From assembly GCF_902686445.1 (NCBI RefSeq), contig NC_062232.1:20194897-20258896 (forward strand): DNA of 64,000 nucleotides, written 5' to 3'. Source of the stretch: Sciurus carolinensis. Lineage: Eukaryota > Chordata > Mammalia > Rodentia > Sciuridae. This document shows positions 36,361 through 48,570 of the stretch, piece after piece. The number at the start of each line of letters is the position of its first letter. Positions within the stretch are counted from its first letter, which is position 1. The translations under genes were made by a program, and so were the position numbers. The notes beneath the pieces are model-generated. The model did no database searches, was not told the DNA's origin, and worked only from the letters and a program-made list of their open reading frames with translations.

Positions 36361-36549
36361 ATGCTGGGCACAGTGGCACATGCCTAGAATCCCAGCAGCT
36401 TGGGAGGCTAAGACAGGAGGATTTTAAGTTCAAGGTCAGCTTCAGCAACTTATTGAGATCCTGTCTCTATATGAAATGTAAAAAAGGGCTGTGGATGTAA
36501 CACAGGTAAAGCATCCCTGGGTTCCATCCCCAGTATCAAAAAAAAAAGA
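36361..36549 (+). mobile_element. B1-dID dimeric SINE
   Basis: tgctgggcacagtggcacat, then gggctgtggatgtaacacag and ccctgggttccatccccag with an A tail. Confidence 0.85.
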
Positions 36550-36737
36550 AAAACACAAAAAGAAGTCAAGAGACCAAGACCAGAATATTCAAGAAATCTA
36601 GGAAAACAATAAGGGATCAAATATAAGAATCATTGGCATACATGAAGGAACTGAAATACAAAATAAAGAAATGTAAAACATTTTCAATGACATATCAGAA
36701 AAATTTTCAAACTTTTGGATTAAGACAGAAATCCAAA

Positions 36738-37012
36738 TATAAGAGGCATTTTTTTTTAGTATTTCATAAGTGTTTTATGGATCAATTTTGATGATACATG
36801 TAAAGTTTTTACATATGTTTTAAAACTTTCTTCATTTTTATTTGGGTATATTTTACAAAATGCATAAAATTAACAGTTCAATTATTAAATTTTGTGTCAA
36901 ACATCTGTATCTATTTGAGATGTGTTCTCAAGATTATTATGGATGAAGTGAAGAATGGATCTTAGAATTTTCCCAGTAAAGCAACATCACTTGCAACTTA
37001 TAAGAGGCATTT
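36738..37012 (-). mobile_element. Unidentified retroposed fragment with 14-bp target duplication
   Basis: About 247 bp are flanked by perfect copies of tataagaggcattt (36738-36751 and 36999-37012). The insert begins with T7, which is a short A tail on the minus strand. No known repeat or gene was recognised in it. Confidence 0.75.
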
Positions 37013-40000
37013 AGAAACCCAAATAAACAAGATAAAAAAGATAATCTCCAAGGAACATTATAATTAAACTACCTAATATACTAATATACAAAAAAGGGTA
37101 GAATTCCAAAAGCGGCAAAAGAAAAATGGCAATTAACATTTATATGTGAGTCAATTCAAATTTGTACTAATTTCTCAGCATGATGCTAAAAGCCAACAGG
37201 ATTTGGAATAATCAACCTTAAAGAACAACAGGTTCAAACCAAAATTACTGTATCCAGCAAAAGTATCCTTCAGAATTGAAGATAAAATTTTCCATGACAA
37301 GGAAAAAAGAATTCATAATCACTAAGCTAGTATAACAAAACATATTTGATGAGATATTTCATGCATAAAAATGAAAACGAAACATCAAAGTAAGCTTATA
37401 GAAGAATCTCACTAGAAGAAGAATTAGAGGAAAATCAAGTGTGAATGAAGCATCAGAAATAAATTGGAATGGGAGGAAAAGAAAATAATCTCTTTATAAT
37501 AGTGAATATAGATAGTCTAAATTCTACAATCAAAAGAAATTGATTGGCAGAAGGAATCAAAAACAAAACATACAATATGTTGTTTATAAGAGACAAACTT
37601 ACTGGTAAAGATATTCACAGACCAAAAGTGAAAGGCTGAAAAGGATATACTATGCAAATGAGGAGCAAAAGCAAGTAGGAGTGGCTACTCTCATATCTGA
37701 CAAAGTAGACTTAAGTCATAATGAATCAGAAGAGACAAGGAAGGTCAGGTAATACTGGTTAAGGAAATAATCCAAAGAAAGATGTAATTATTGGAAATAT
37801 TTATGCCCCTAACATCAATGCACCTATGTATATAAAATAAACCCTGCTTATTATAAAGAATCAAATAGACCCCAATATAATAATAAAGGGTGATTTCAAC
37901 ACCCCTCTTTCAGCAATAGATAGGTCATCCAGACAAAAACTAAGTCTCTTCAGAACTCAAAAAATATTATTAATCAAATTGACCTAAGAGACATCTATAG
38001 AATATGCCATCCACTGACAACTGAATTCACTTTCTTCTCAGCTGCGCACATAATCTTCTGAAAAGTACATTATATTATATGACACATGTCTTAGCAAATA
38101 TAAAGATAATTCCTTGTATCCCATGAGATCTTAATGAAATAAAATTAAAAATCAACAAAATTAAAAGCAAATATGTTTAACATCTAGAGATTAAATAATA
38201 CACTTTAATAAGGAATTGGACAGAGTAAATCAGGGAAAATAAAAAAAATTTCTGAGAACAAAATGAGAACAAAAACAATATTTCAAAACCTCTGGGATAA
38301 TACAAAGATGGTTCTAAGAGGAAATATAGCATTGAGTTCCTACATTAAAAAAATTAGAAAGATTTCAAATAAAAGCTGTGTAAAATAACAAACATTCTAA
38401 AATCAGTAGAAGACTAGAAATAATTATGATCAGAGCCAAAATTAATGAAACTGACAATTACAACAAAAAATATAAAGGATCAATAAAACAAAGATTTGAT
38501 TCTTTGAAAAGATGAACAAGATTAATAAACACCTAGTAAAATTAGCCAACAGAAAGATGGAGAACATCTAAATCAACAAAATTAGAGATGAAAGAGGAGT
38601 TATTGCCATAGACACTTCTGAAATCCTGAGGATCATTAGAAGCCATTTTTAAAAATTATACTACAATAAACAGAAAAATCTAGAATATAAGATTAATTAC
38701 TATACACATGTGACCTACCGAAATTGAACCATGAGGATATAGAAAACCTAAACAAACTCATTATCAGTAATGAGATTGAAGCAGCAATTAAAAGCCTTCA
38801 AACAAATAAAAGCCAAGGACCAGATGGATTATCAGCAGAATTCTACCAAACTTTATTTAAAAAAGAATTAATGCCAATCTTCCTTAAAATTTTTCAAGAA
38901 ATTGAAAGGGAAGGAACACTCTCAAATTAATTCTATGAAGCCAATATACTCTTGTACAAAAACCATACAGAGACACATCAAGGAAAGGAAAACTCAGGCC
39001 AATATCCCTGATAAATATAGATGCAAAACTCCTTCATAAAATATTCAAAAACCACATTTGAAAACACTTTAAGAATATAACACATGTGGTTTCATCCCAG
39101 GAATGGAAGGTTGGTTCAACAAATGTAAATCAATAAATGTAATTCACCACATAAATAGAATTAAGGACAAGAATCACACTACCCTCTCATACATGCAGAA
39201 AATGTGTGGAAAAATCCAGCATCTACATATGTTAAAAACACTGGAGAATTCAGGGATAGAAGGAATCTAACTAATATTTTAAAGGCTACATATGAGATAT
39301 GTATGAGAAACTCCAAAACCAACAGCATACTGAAGGTAGATAAACTGAAAGCATTTCTCCTAAAATCAGGAACAAGACAAAGATGTACCTTCTCACCACT
39401 CCTATTCAAAACAGTTCTTGAAACTCAAACCAAAACAATTAGACAAGAGAAGTAAATTAAAGGGATATAAATAGAAAAGAATTTAAATTATTTGCTTGCT
39501 GATGATATGATCTCATATCTAGAAGACCCCAAAACTATCAGAACGCTTCCAGAACCAATAATTTCAGCAAGATATTAGGACACAGGATCAACATACAAAA
39601 ATCAATAGATTCCCTTTACTCCAATAATGAACCAGCTGAGAAAGACATCATGAAAACTACCCATACATAATAACCTTGAAAAAACATACTTGGGAATAAA
39701 TCTAACCAAGGAGGTGACAAACTCTACAATGAAAACTATAGAACACTAAAGAAAGAATTTGTAGAAGACCTTAGAATGTGGACAGACATCCCATGTTCTT
39801 AGACAGGCAAAGGAAATATTGTCAAAGTGGCCATGATACCAAAAGCAATATATAGATTCAATGCAATCTCCATCAAAATACAAATGACATTCTTCATTGG
39901 CCTAGAAGAAAATTCTAAAATTCACTTGGAAGAATAAAAGACCTAGAATGCAATGCAATCCTGAGCAAGAAGAGTGATATGGAAATCATCACAATACCTG

Positions 40001-40699
40001 ATCTTGAATTACACTACAGAGCAATAATAACAAAAACAGCATGTTATTAGCATCAAAACAGACATGAAGACCAATGGAATAGAAGACAGAGACAAAACCA
40101 CATAGATACAATCATTTGATATGTGACAAAGGTGCCAGAAACATATATTGGAGAAAAGATAGCCTTTTTAACAAACAGTGCCAGGAAAATTGGATTATCC
40201 ATGTGTGGAAGAATGAAAGTACGTCACTATATTTCACCCTGAACCAAAGTAAACTCAAAGTGAGACAAAGACCTAGAAATTAGACCAGAAACTTTGCAAC
40301 TGCTAGAATTAAACATGGACTCAACATTCAAACATATTGGTCCAGGCACCAACGTCCTTAATAAGGTCGCTTGAACCTCAAGAAATAAAACCAAGAATCA
40401 ATATGTGGAACAATATCAAATTTAAAAGCTTCTGCACAACAAAGGAAGCAAGAGTTTAAAAAGGGAGTTTACAGATTGAAAGAAAATCCTTGTGAGCTAC
40501 TCCTAAGATAGATAAATATTCTGAATATATGAAGAACTCAAAAAACTTAACACCGAAACATAAAAAAATCCCAATGAAGAAATGGGCAAAAGAACTAAAC
40601 AGACATTTACCAAAAGAAGATGTAAAAATGGTCAAAAATATATGAAAATTATCATCAACATTCCTAAAAAGCAGGGAAATGCAAATAAAACCTACATTG

Positions 40700-40873
40700 A
40701 GCTGGGTGCTAGAGAGAATGCTTGGAATGCTGAGGCAGAAGGATTGTAAATTTGAAACCAGCCTCAGCAACATAGTGAAGCCCTAAGCAATTTACCAAGA
40801 CTCTGTCTCAAAATAAAGAGGGGATGTGGGGATGTGACTCAGTGGTTAAATGCCCCTAGGTTAAATTCCTGAG
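40700..40873 (+). mobile_element. B1-dID dimeric SINE
   Basis: A diverged 7SL half (gagctgggtgctagagagaa) is followed by an ID half (ggggatgtgactcagtggtt). Near-identical target copies flank it: aaaacctacattgag before and aaaaactacactgag after. Confidence 0.8.
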
Positions 40874-41309
40874 AAAAAACTACACTGAGATTTCACCTCA
40901 CTCCACTTAGAGTGGCAATCATCAAGACTATAAATAATAATAAATACTTGCAAGGATTTGGGGAATAAGGTACATACATTACTGATGGGACTGCAAATTA
41001 GTACAACCACTATGAAAAAGAAAGACTAGGAATAGAAACACCATCCATATGACCCAGCTATCATTCCTAGGTATTTATCCAAAAGAACTAAAATAAGCAT
41101 AGTATAGTGATATAACCACATCAATGTTTATAGTAGCATAATTCACAATGACCAAGTTATGGAACAAGACCGAGTGCTCATCAACTGATGAATAAAGAGA
41201 TAAAATATGTTCCATGTTTGTATAAATATGTCAAAATTGACTCTACTGCCATGTATAACTGAAAAGAATTTTAAAAGAGCAAAAATTTTAAATATTAAAA
41301 GAGAAAATA

Positions 41310-41830
41310 TACACATACACAATGGAGATTTTTACTCAGCTATAAAATGTCTGAGATTGTGGCATTTGCCAATAAATGTATGAAACTGGAGAACATCGCA
41401 CTAAGTGAAGCCAGATTTGGAAAAAGTTGAATGTTTTCTCTCATATACTGAGGCTAGGGGAAATAAAGGGAAGGACACCATGAAAACAGAAGAATATCAG
41501 AGGAATGGATAAGGAGGTTGAGGGGAGGTGGGAAAGGGAAGGAACAGTGGAATGAGGTTAATCATATTATGCTATGTGTGTGTGTAAATATTCCAAGGTG
41601 AATTCAACCTTCATGTCTTCCTAAAAAGTATCAATTTATAAAAACAATAAATAGATGGGGGAAAGCCAGGGGAGTAGAGGAGAGGGAAAGATGGAAGGAG
41701 AAGGGGAAGGAAGGAGGAGATACTGGGGAATAAAACTGAACAAACTATATTCAATGCTTATATGACTATGTCAAAATGAACTCCAATACTACATATAGCT
41801 ATAACGTACTAATAAAAACATAAAAAAGAA
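41310..41830 (+). mobile_element. Two consecutive L1 3'-end fragments
   Basis: The first runs to about 41,650 (cagctataaaatgtctgaga, purine-rich 3' UTR). The second (41655-41830) has gatactggggaataaaactg and ends cgtactaataaaaacataaa. Confidence 0.65.
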
Positions 41831-43545
41831 ATCCAATTTACAATAGCAATAAAAAATAAAATACCTAGAAATAAATTTAATCAAAGAGATGAAAGAGCCT
41901 ATACTGATAATTATGAAACATGAAGATAGAAATTGAAGAGAACACAAGAAATGGAAAGATATCCTGTTTTCCTGGTCTGGAAAAAATCGTTATTGTTAAA
42001 ATGTCCATATTACCCACAGAAATCAATAGATTCAATGCAATCTTTATCAAAATACTAATGACAAAAAATAAAAAATAGTAATGACATTCTTTAAGGAAGT
42101 ATACAAATACTAAAATAGTGAAATTTTACAATAGTAAAATATATGCTGAAATTTATATGGAACCACAGAAAATACCAAATAGACAAAGTCATCTTGAGTG
42201 AAAAGAACAAAGCAAGAAGCATTACATTACTTGATTTCAAAATGAACTGCAAAGCTATAATAATCAAAAGACCATGGTATAGGCATAAAAACAGACACAA
42301 GATCACTGGAACAGAATAGGGAGTCTAGAAGTAAACCCACATGTTTACAGACATCTGTCTGTCAACAGAGCTCCTAAAAACATGCATTGGAGAAAGTATA
42401 ATTTGTCAATAAATTTTGCCAGGAAAATTGAATATCTATATGCGAATAAAAATGAAACTACATCACTACTTTCTACCATTTACAAAAATCAACTCAAGAT
42501 GGATTAAAATTGAAATGTAAAATCTGAAGCTCTGAAACTACTAGCAGAAAACTTAGGGGAAAGACTTCAGGATATTGGAATGGGGAAATAGTTTTTTAAG
42601 AATGACTGACAGGAAAGAAAAGCAAGAAAAAAATGGACAAGATGGATTCCACAAAACTGAAAAGTTTCTGCACAGTAAATAATAAACAGAGCAAAGAGAC
42701 CACCTATCCAATTTTTAAAAAAATATTTTTTAACTCTACATCTTACAGTGTTAATATCTAAAATACATAAGGAACCCAAAAAGCTCAGTAACATAAAAAT
42801 AACCAAATTAAAACCAGGATACAGACCTAAAAAAATATTTCTAAAATGAAGACATACAAGTGACCAAGAGTTTTATGAAAAAAAATCTCAAATTCACTAA
42901 TCATCAAGGAACTGCAAATAAAAACCACAATAAGATATTACCTCACCCCAGTATAATGGTAATAATCCCAAACACAAATGAAAATAAGTGCTGGTGAAGA
43001 TATATATAAAAAAAGGAAGCCTTTGTATTCCACCGGTGGGAATGAATATAAGTAAGTAAAGCATGATGGAAAATATTATGAAGGTTCCTCAAGTACCATA
43101 TGATTCAGCAAAACCCACTACTAGGCATATTTCCAAAGGAATTAACTCAGTATAGAGAGAAGACATCTGTACTGTAATCCCAGCAACTGCAGAGGCTAAG
43201 GCAGGAGATCACAAGTTTGAGGACAGATGGGCAATTTCATGAGATCCTATCCCAAAATAAAAAATAAAAGGGCTGAGGTGTGTGTAACTAAGTGGTAGAG
43301 GTTCCCTGGGTTCAGTTCCTAATATCACACACACAAAATAAGACGCTTGTATCCCTATATTTATTGTAGCACTATTCACAATAGCCAAGAAATGAAAATG
43401 ACCAAAGTGTCCATCCATCAATGGAAGAATGGATAAAGAACCATGGTACATATATATATACACAAAATGAAATACTATAAAATAGTATAAAAATGAATAA
43501 AATATTGTCATTTGGGACAACATGGATGGAACTATTTCACAACTT
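41830..43545 (+). mobile_element. Old L1 ORF2 3' half and 3' UTR
   Basis: Degenerate ORF2 sequence (aataaaatacctagaaataa, tcactggaacagaataggga) leads to a 3' region ending near 43,540 (catttgggacaacatggatg). A SINE interrupts it at 43170-43336. Confidence 0.7.
43170..43336 (+). mobile_element. B1-dID dimeric SINE, 5'-truncated
   Basis: actgtaatcccagcaactgc, then gggctgaggtgtgtgtaact and ccctgggttcagttcctaat. Confidence 0.75.
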
Positions 43546-43847
43546 TCCTAGCTCTTCTGTTACTCAATGAACTGATTTTACCACTGTCTTTCAGTTCTTT
43601 TGTTTCCAGATGCCCTACTTAACCCATACTGTTGTCTAATTGATGCAGTATTTCTAAAAAAAATCTTTTTACTCTTCTATATACAAGTTTGTAATTTTTT
43701 ATAAAATATTTAAAGGAAAGTTTATTACCTCTTGGGATTGATTTTTGTTTCTAATGTGAAGGAATATTCCAGTTGCTTTATCTTATTTAGTTTTTTGATT
43801 TGGATATCCAGTTCTTCCTTTAATCTATTTTAGTTAAAAATACTATT

Positions 43848-44270
43848 TGTTATGGTTTAGATGTGATGTGTCCCCAAAAGCTCATGTGAGAGATAATGCA
43901 AGAACATTCAAAGGTGAAATTACTCGGCTTTGAGAGTCTTAACTCAATCAGTGAATCAATCCTCTGATAGGAATTAACTGAGTGGTAGCTGAAGGTATAT
44001 AGAGTATGGCTGGAGGAGGTGGGCACTGGGGGTCTGCCTTTGGGGTAAACATTTTGTATCTGGCTAGTTGAGTCTCTCTCTGCTTGCCGATCATCATGTG
44101 AGCCACTTCCCTCTGCAATGATATTCTGCCTCACCTCAAGTCCCAAGGAATGGAGCCGAACTTCTAAGGACTGATACCACTGAAACTGTGGGGCCCCAAA
44201 ATAAAATTTTACTCCTCTAATTGTTCTGTTCAGGTCTTTTTGTCACAGCAGTGAAAAAGGTGACTAAATA
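43848..44270 (+). mobile_element. Solo MaLR-like LTR
   Basis: tgttatggtttagatgtgat at the start, ccaaaataaaattttactcc near the polyadenylation position, and gtgaaaaaggtgactaaata at the end. Same family as 6491-6921. Confidence 0.6.
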
Positions 44271-45180
44271 TTCTTACCCTATTAACCCAAAATGGCATTT
44301 TTAATCATCAGGGGACCATGTATAAGTGAATCTGCTTGAGGATACTGTATTCTATTGGCCTATTTGCTTAATCTGTGAAAATATAACATAAATAATTTCT
44401 AGTATTTACAAAATAATTCTTAATACTAGTAGAGTATATCCTCATTTTATTCTTTCTCAAGAGCATACTCACACTTTGGGGACATTTGCAAGTGAATTTA
44501 AAATCTAGAATCAGCCTAAATAGTTCCATACACAAAATATATCAAGTTTCTTTTAGGGGGAATGGGTATTACCATATACTATAGATTAAATCTGAGAAGA
44601 ATGAACCTATTTTTAATACTGAATATTCACACAAGTAAGTAAGTGGTTTTTATCACGTGAAACCATTCTTTCATTTCAGGAAAACACTGTAAATATGTTT
44701 GTCATTACATCAAAATAACAAATGGTAAATAAGAAAAAATTCCTTCCTACAGAATTATTTTAGCTAATAAACACAAAGGAATGATAGAAATATTACTCTG
44801 CAGTCCCTCAACTGGGATGATGATCCTCCATGACTACCAACATCACAAGAGATAGCAGACATTTGTTCTCCTAATGGAAGTGCAGAGTATCACCTGTAGA
44901 CCTCTGGAGTGATCTTTCCAATAAACACAATTAAACCTTCACCTAATCAAGCTTGTTATAACTATTGAGAACTCTTGATTCTGTGTGCCTGGTGTACTGA
45001 TTTTATGATTTTACTCTCTGTATTACTGCATATTTTGAATTTCAATGAAAAATTATGTTATTACAAATATTCCTATAAATTTTAAAACCCAGTTGAATTA
45101 GAAGACAATAAACAAAATATAAAAGACCAAATAGGTTCATAAAAATAGCAAACATAATGGAACAAGTTAAATTAAAACTG
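44271..45180. other. Non-coding DNA, no gene recognised
   Basis: AT-rich; only chance short frames. The same applies to 43,546-43,847. Confidence 0.4.
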
Positions 45181-46290
45181 TAATCAAAACCCAGGCATCC
45201 TCAAAGAGTTTCCAAACTGGCCAGGTTAATGAGTTTGTGGGTTCCTTACAATAAATGTTTAATGAAAAATTAATCAATTAAGTAAATTCTTCCAAACCGC
45301 ACAAAAAGTGGAAAATTACTCATCTCTTTTAACATTGTAGTTCTCCTTGATACAAATATCATCCATATTAGGTAGTTGTATTAAGGATGCTACCCAAAAG
45401 AACACTCCTGTCAAACTCAGACGAATATCATAACTTCATAGCATATTCAATATAGTGGAAAATTAATAAGTAGCCTGTACCAATGGAATGAAAAGATACC
45501 ACATTAGAAAATAATAGTGGCTCCGTGTGGTAGCACAGGCTTGTAATCCCAGTCACCTGGAAGGCTGAGGAAGGAATAATGCAAGTTCCAGGCTAGCCTC
45601 ACCAACTTAGTCTGACACTACCTAAACAAACGAAACAAAACAAAAACTGGGTATATAGCTTAGTGGTAAAGCACCCAGGGCTCATTCTCTAGTACCAAAA
45701 AGAAAAAGGAAGAGGAAAAATATAGTGTAGTATTATTTAGTAAAATAATAGATAGGCAAAAAAAGGATTTGATTATGTTCCAGGGTAAAGGAAAAGTCCT
45801 TGATATGAAATTTTCCACAAGTTCATTGTACTAACTTTTAGCAAACTTATATTAGAATGGATTCTCTGTATCATAAAGTCACAAACAAACATATGTAAAT
45901 GTGAAAATTTCACATTTGCCCAAAAATTTCTGGAACAATCACAAAGAAATATGGAAATCTAGATTGGAATGTACAAGAAAAAATGCACAAAAATACCTAA
46001 ATAAAGAGATGTGAATAATGAAAAGAAACCTAATAACAATATGATCCTATTATTAAAATATCTAAGTAATTGACATTCAATTAGACAAGGAAAAATTTTT
46101 AAATAAAAAATCACTATAGCATCACTTGGAGCCTAGTCACAAAAATCAATGACTAATTAGTAAATGTACTGAAAAATACGCCACTTGCAACAAGCAAAAT
46201 ATTTAAAATGAATCTAGTAAAAACTTCAAACTATATTTATGGGCTTAAATCTAAAAATTTACTGATAGAGTTAGGGGAGAAATGTCAGTA
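45180..46290 (+). mobile_element. Old L1 ORF2 remnant upstream of MAGEB gene 2
   Basis: Strongly degraded ORF2. It shares ggaaaattactc, ctccttgatacaaa, cacattagaaaa and tagcaaact in order with 7060-7400 upstream of gene 1. A SINE splits it at 45518-45720. Confidence 0.55.
45518..45720 (+). mobile_element. B1-dID dimeric SINE
   Basis: tggctccgtgtggtagcaca and cttgtaatcccagtcacctg, followed by an ID-like half (tatatagcttagtggtaaag). Confidence 0.8.
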
Positions 46291-46919
46291 TACCAGAGCA
46301 GAGCAGTATACCAGGTTTATTCAGGAGGAAAATGATAAACATGTTAATTATCCTTATTTACAGAGATAATTTTTATCAGTATGTTCCAAGATGACAACCA
46401 AGTTGGGTTTGCTTCTTCCCATGCCCCAAAATCAACCATGGAACAATTAATGAAGGAATAAACAAAGAACAACAACATACAGATGACCAAAAAAAAAAAA
46501 AAAAAGAGAGAGAGAAATCCTAGAGGAAGACTCGGTCTGTTAACTAAAACTTGTGTGAGGCTATGACCTGAAGTGGAAAAAGATATGTAAACAGCAATAC
46601 AAACTAGATGAGAGGAAGAGGTGGAGAAGGATTTTGAAGTTCAGTACCTGATTTTTTTAAAATGTGCATTAGAGAAACATACAAGTTAAACAAAATCACT
46701 AAAGGAATCCTCCTTACCACGTCAAAAATAGGTGCTAGAACTATCAGTAAGTATCAGTAGAGCATGAACTTTTGGATTGGTGAAAGCACAATAAGTTCAG
46801 ATGTAGTACTACTATCCACCTGAAACCTATTTAGTGCGTGATGACAGACTTTTAAAGTTATCTTAACATAAGAAATGAACTAAAATAGAAGCAGAAAAAT
46901 GAAAGTAAATCACACAGAA

Positions 46920-47690
46920 TAAGAGTATGAATTCACTCCTGAGACAATCAGGAAATGCCCTTGATAACAACAAAGGGAGGAACAAATAAAGTCAGGATCT
47001 TCATTTTCTACTTTGGGATGTTAAAGCTATGGTTGGAAAAAGGGGATGGACTCTTATCAGAAAAGGAAGAAATGCTGGCGTCTTATACCACTCAGTGTAA
47101 CAACATTTGTTAAGATTGAGGGACTTCACACAACACTGCAGAGAGACCACCAGAGATTATTCTAAAGAAAACCCTCCTTTCAATAGATCTTACCAGAAAT
47201 GGCAAGGTCTGGGAGGTCCCAAGAAGTAGTGAACAGAAGTCCATGTACTTTTCATCAGGAAATGAAGGAGGCCCTTGGCAGTACTGGCGATTATGTCACA
47301 TCAACAGTCCCAGAAAGTTGAGTTCTTTGGTACGAGGGGCTGGACTCAAGACCTTGGGAGGACAGTGGCTGAGCACCTAGAGTAACCAAGAAAAAACAGG
47401 GAGTGAGAACTGAGGGCACCATCCCCCCCCCAGGAAAGAGACCACACAGATCAACTCATACTATCTACCAGTCTTCGGAGGTCCAAGGCTGGATGCTGGG
47501 CTCAGACTCCACCTTACTCCCTACTGAGGACTCTCAGGGAAAAGAGCTCCTGTCTGAGTCCTGATGCCTGACGTAAGGAGAGGGAGAATCCCCAGCACCA
47601 GTGCAAAGTCAACGAGCTGAGTGCCTGGCTTCTCTAGGAACTCCTCTCCTCCAGAACAAAGACGGACTGCCACAGCACCACCCCTGCAGT
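46920..47690 (+). repeat. MAGE-type 5'-flank repeat units upstream of gene 2
   Basis: Degenerate units contain 'gagtgagaactgagggcacc' (near 47400) and 'actgaggactctcaggga' (near 47522). These are characteristic of sequence 5' to MAGE genes. Another unit lies in the predicted intron near 47,999-48,060 (aaggcttggtctgaggcagg followed by gggtcagcagagt). A nine-C run sits at about 47,423-47,431. Confidence 0.5.
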
Positions 47691-47885
47691 TATACCCGGA
47701 GAGCCAGGTGGGCAGGACGACAGGACCGGAAGTACAAACCCTGACTTCCTCCTCACCAGCCTGTGGTGACTGAGGCCTTGGACTGAGGGGTGTAGCCTCC
47801 GGGCCGCTGAGAGAGACGTGCCAGGTGGTGATAGGTGTCTTCCTAGGTAACCTAAGCTCAGACCCCCACACAAAAAACGTGAGTC
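47690..47885 (+). promoter_or_regulatory. Predicted promoter of MAGEB gene 2: paired ETS sites, candidate donor
   Basis: An ETS motif accggaagt (47725-47733) is followed 10 bp later by an inverted site acttcct (47744-47750). This mirrors the arrangement at gene 1. A strong splice donor, GTGAGT, lies at 47879-47884 and a weaker ag|gtaacc near 47845. The matching acceptor is the AG at 48512-48513. CpGs are frequent from here to about 48,330, consistent with control by methylation. Start site and exon structure are predictions. Confidence 0.6.
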
Positions 47886-48513
47886 CCAGACAAGCGCAGC
47901 CTGCCCTTCCCCTGAAAAGGAGGCCCCACAGGGACCGGCTCTCGGGAGCTCCTGGACACGGCCGTTAGGCCCAAAGGCCATTCATTTCCCCACAGTTGTC
48001 AGGGAACAAAGGCTTGGTCTGAGGCAGGTGGACTCGGGTCAGCAGAGTGGGGCATCTCAGGCACAGTGGGGTTAAGGAGAGAACCTTTGTGAAGATCGAG
48101 GGGCATCGGTGCCCGGGAACCCAGAGCCCCGTGGGGCGGGCTCACAGAACTTGGTCCCTGACGTCGGCAGACGTAATAACTGGGGCGCTCCCTCCCTTTG
48201 TTCTAGGGAGATCCAGGGAGGTGGGAGCTTTGCTGGCAGGGGCCGGTAGGCTGTCAGAAGTTGGCGATTCCCCAGCCATAGGCAGGATCGGGAGGAGGAC
48301 TCTGGTCACTGTGGAAACCACACTCACCTAAACAACACGAGGGACGTCAGGTGTCTCTGCTGGAGTCCTGGGTGCCTCTAATGAAGTGGTGGGTTAGCCC
48401 GCCACTGCTCTAGAGCACTGCCCTCTAGGAAACGGGCAGAGGAGGCCTTGGTTAAAGCCAGGGTGCTCGCTCCCCATGACCTTGCTCACGTATCGCCATT
48501 CTCCCCAACCCAG

Positions 48514-48570
48514 GTACCAGCTTGCCAGCTCTTGTGCCACCACTCGTGCCTGCTGTCCCTGGCAACAGTC
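48514..48570 (+). other. 5' UTR part of MAGEB gene 2 coding exon, with splice acceptor
   Basis: A pyrimidine-rich tract ending ctccccaacccag places a 3' splice site at 48512-48513, 57 bp before the start codon. The spacing is nearly the same as in gene 1 (62 bp), supporting a shared exon plan. Confidence 0.6.

Larger units (their letters stand above)
35895..41330 (+). mobile_element. Long degenerate L1 (ORF1, ORF2, 3' region)
   Basis: ORF1 coiled-coil-like sequence (about 36,060-36,310) is followed by endonuclease remnants (about 37,500-38,050), reverse transcriptase (38,724-38,930: LQTNKSQGPDGLSAEFYQ; near 39,500 a LADDMI version of the catalytic FADD), and C-terminal sequence. Stops and frameshifts are frequent. 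It is interrupted by two B1-dID SINEs and by the insert at 36752-36998. Confidence 0.8.
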
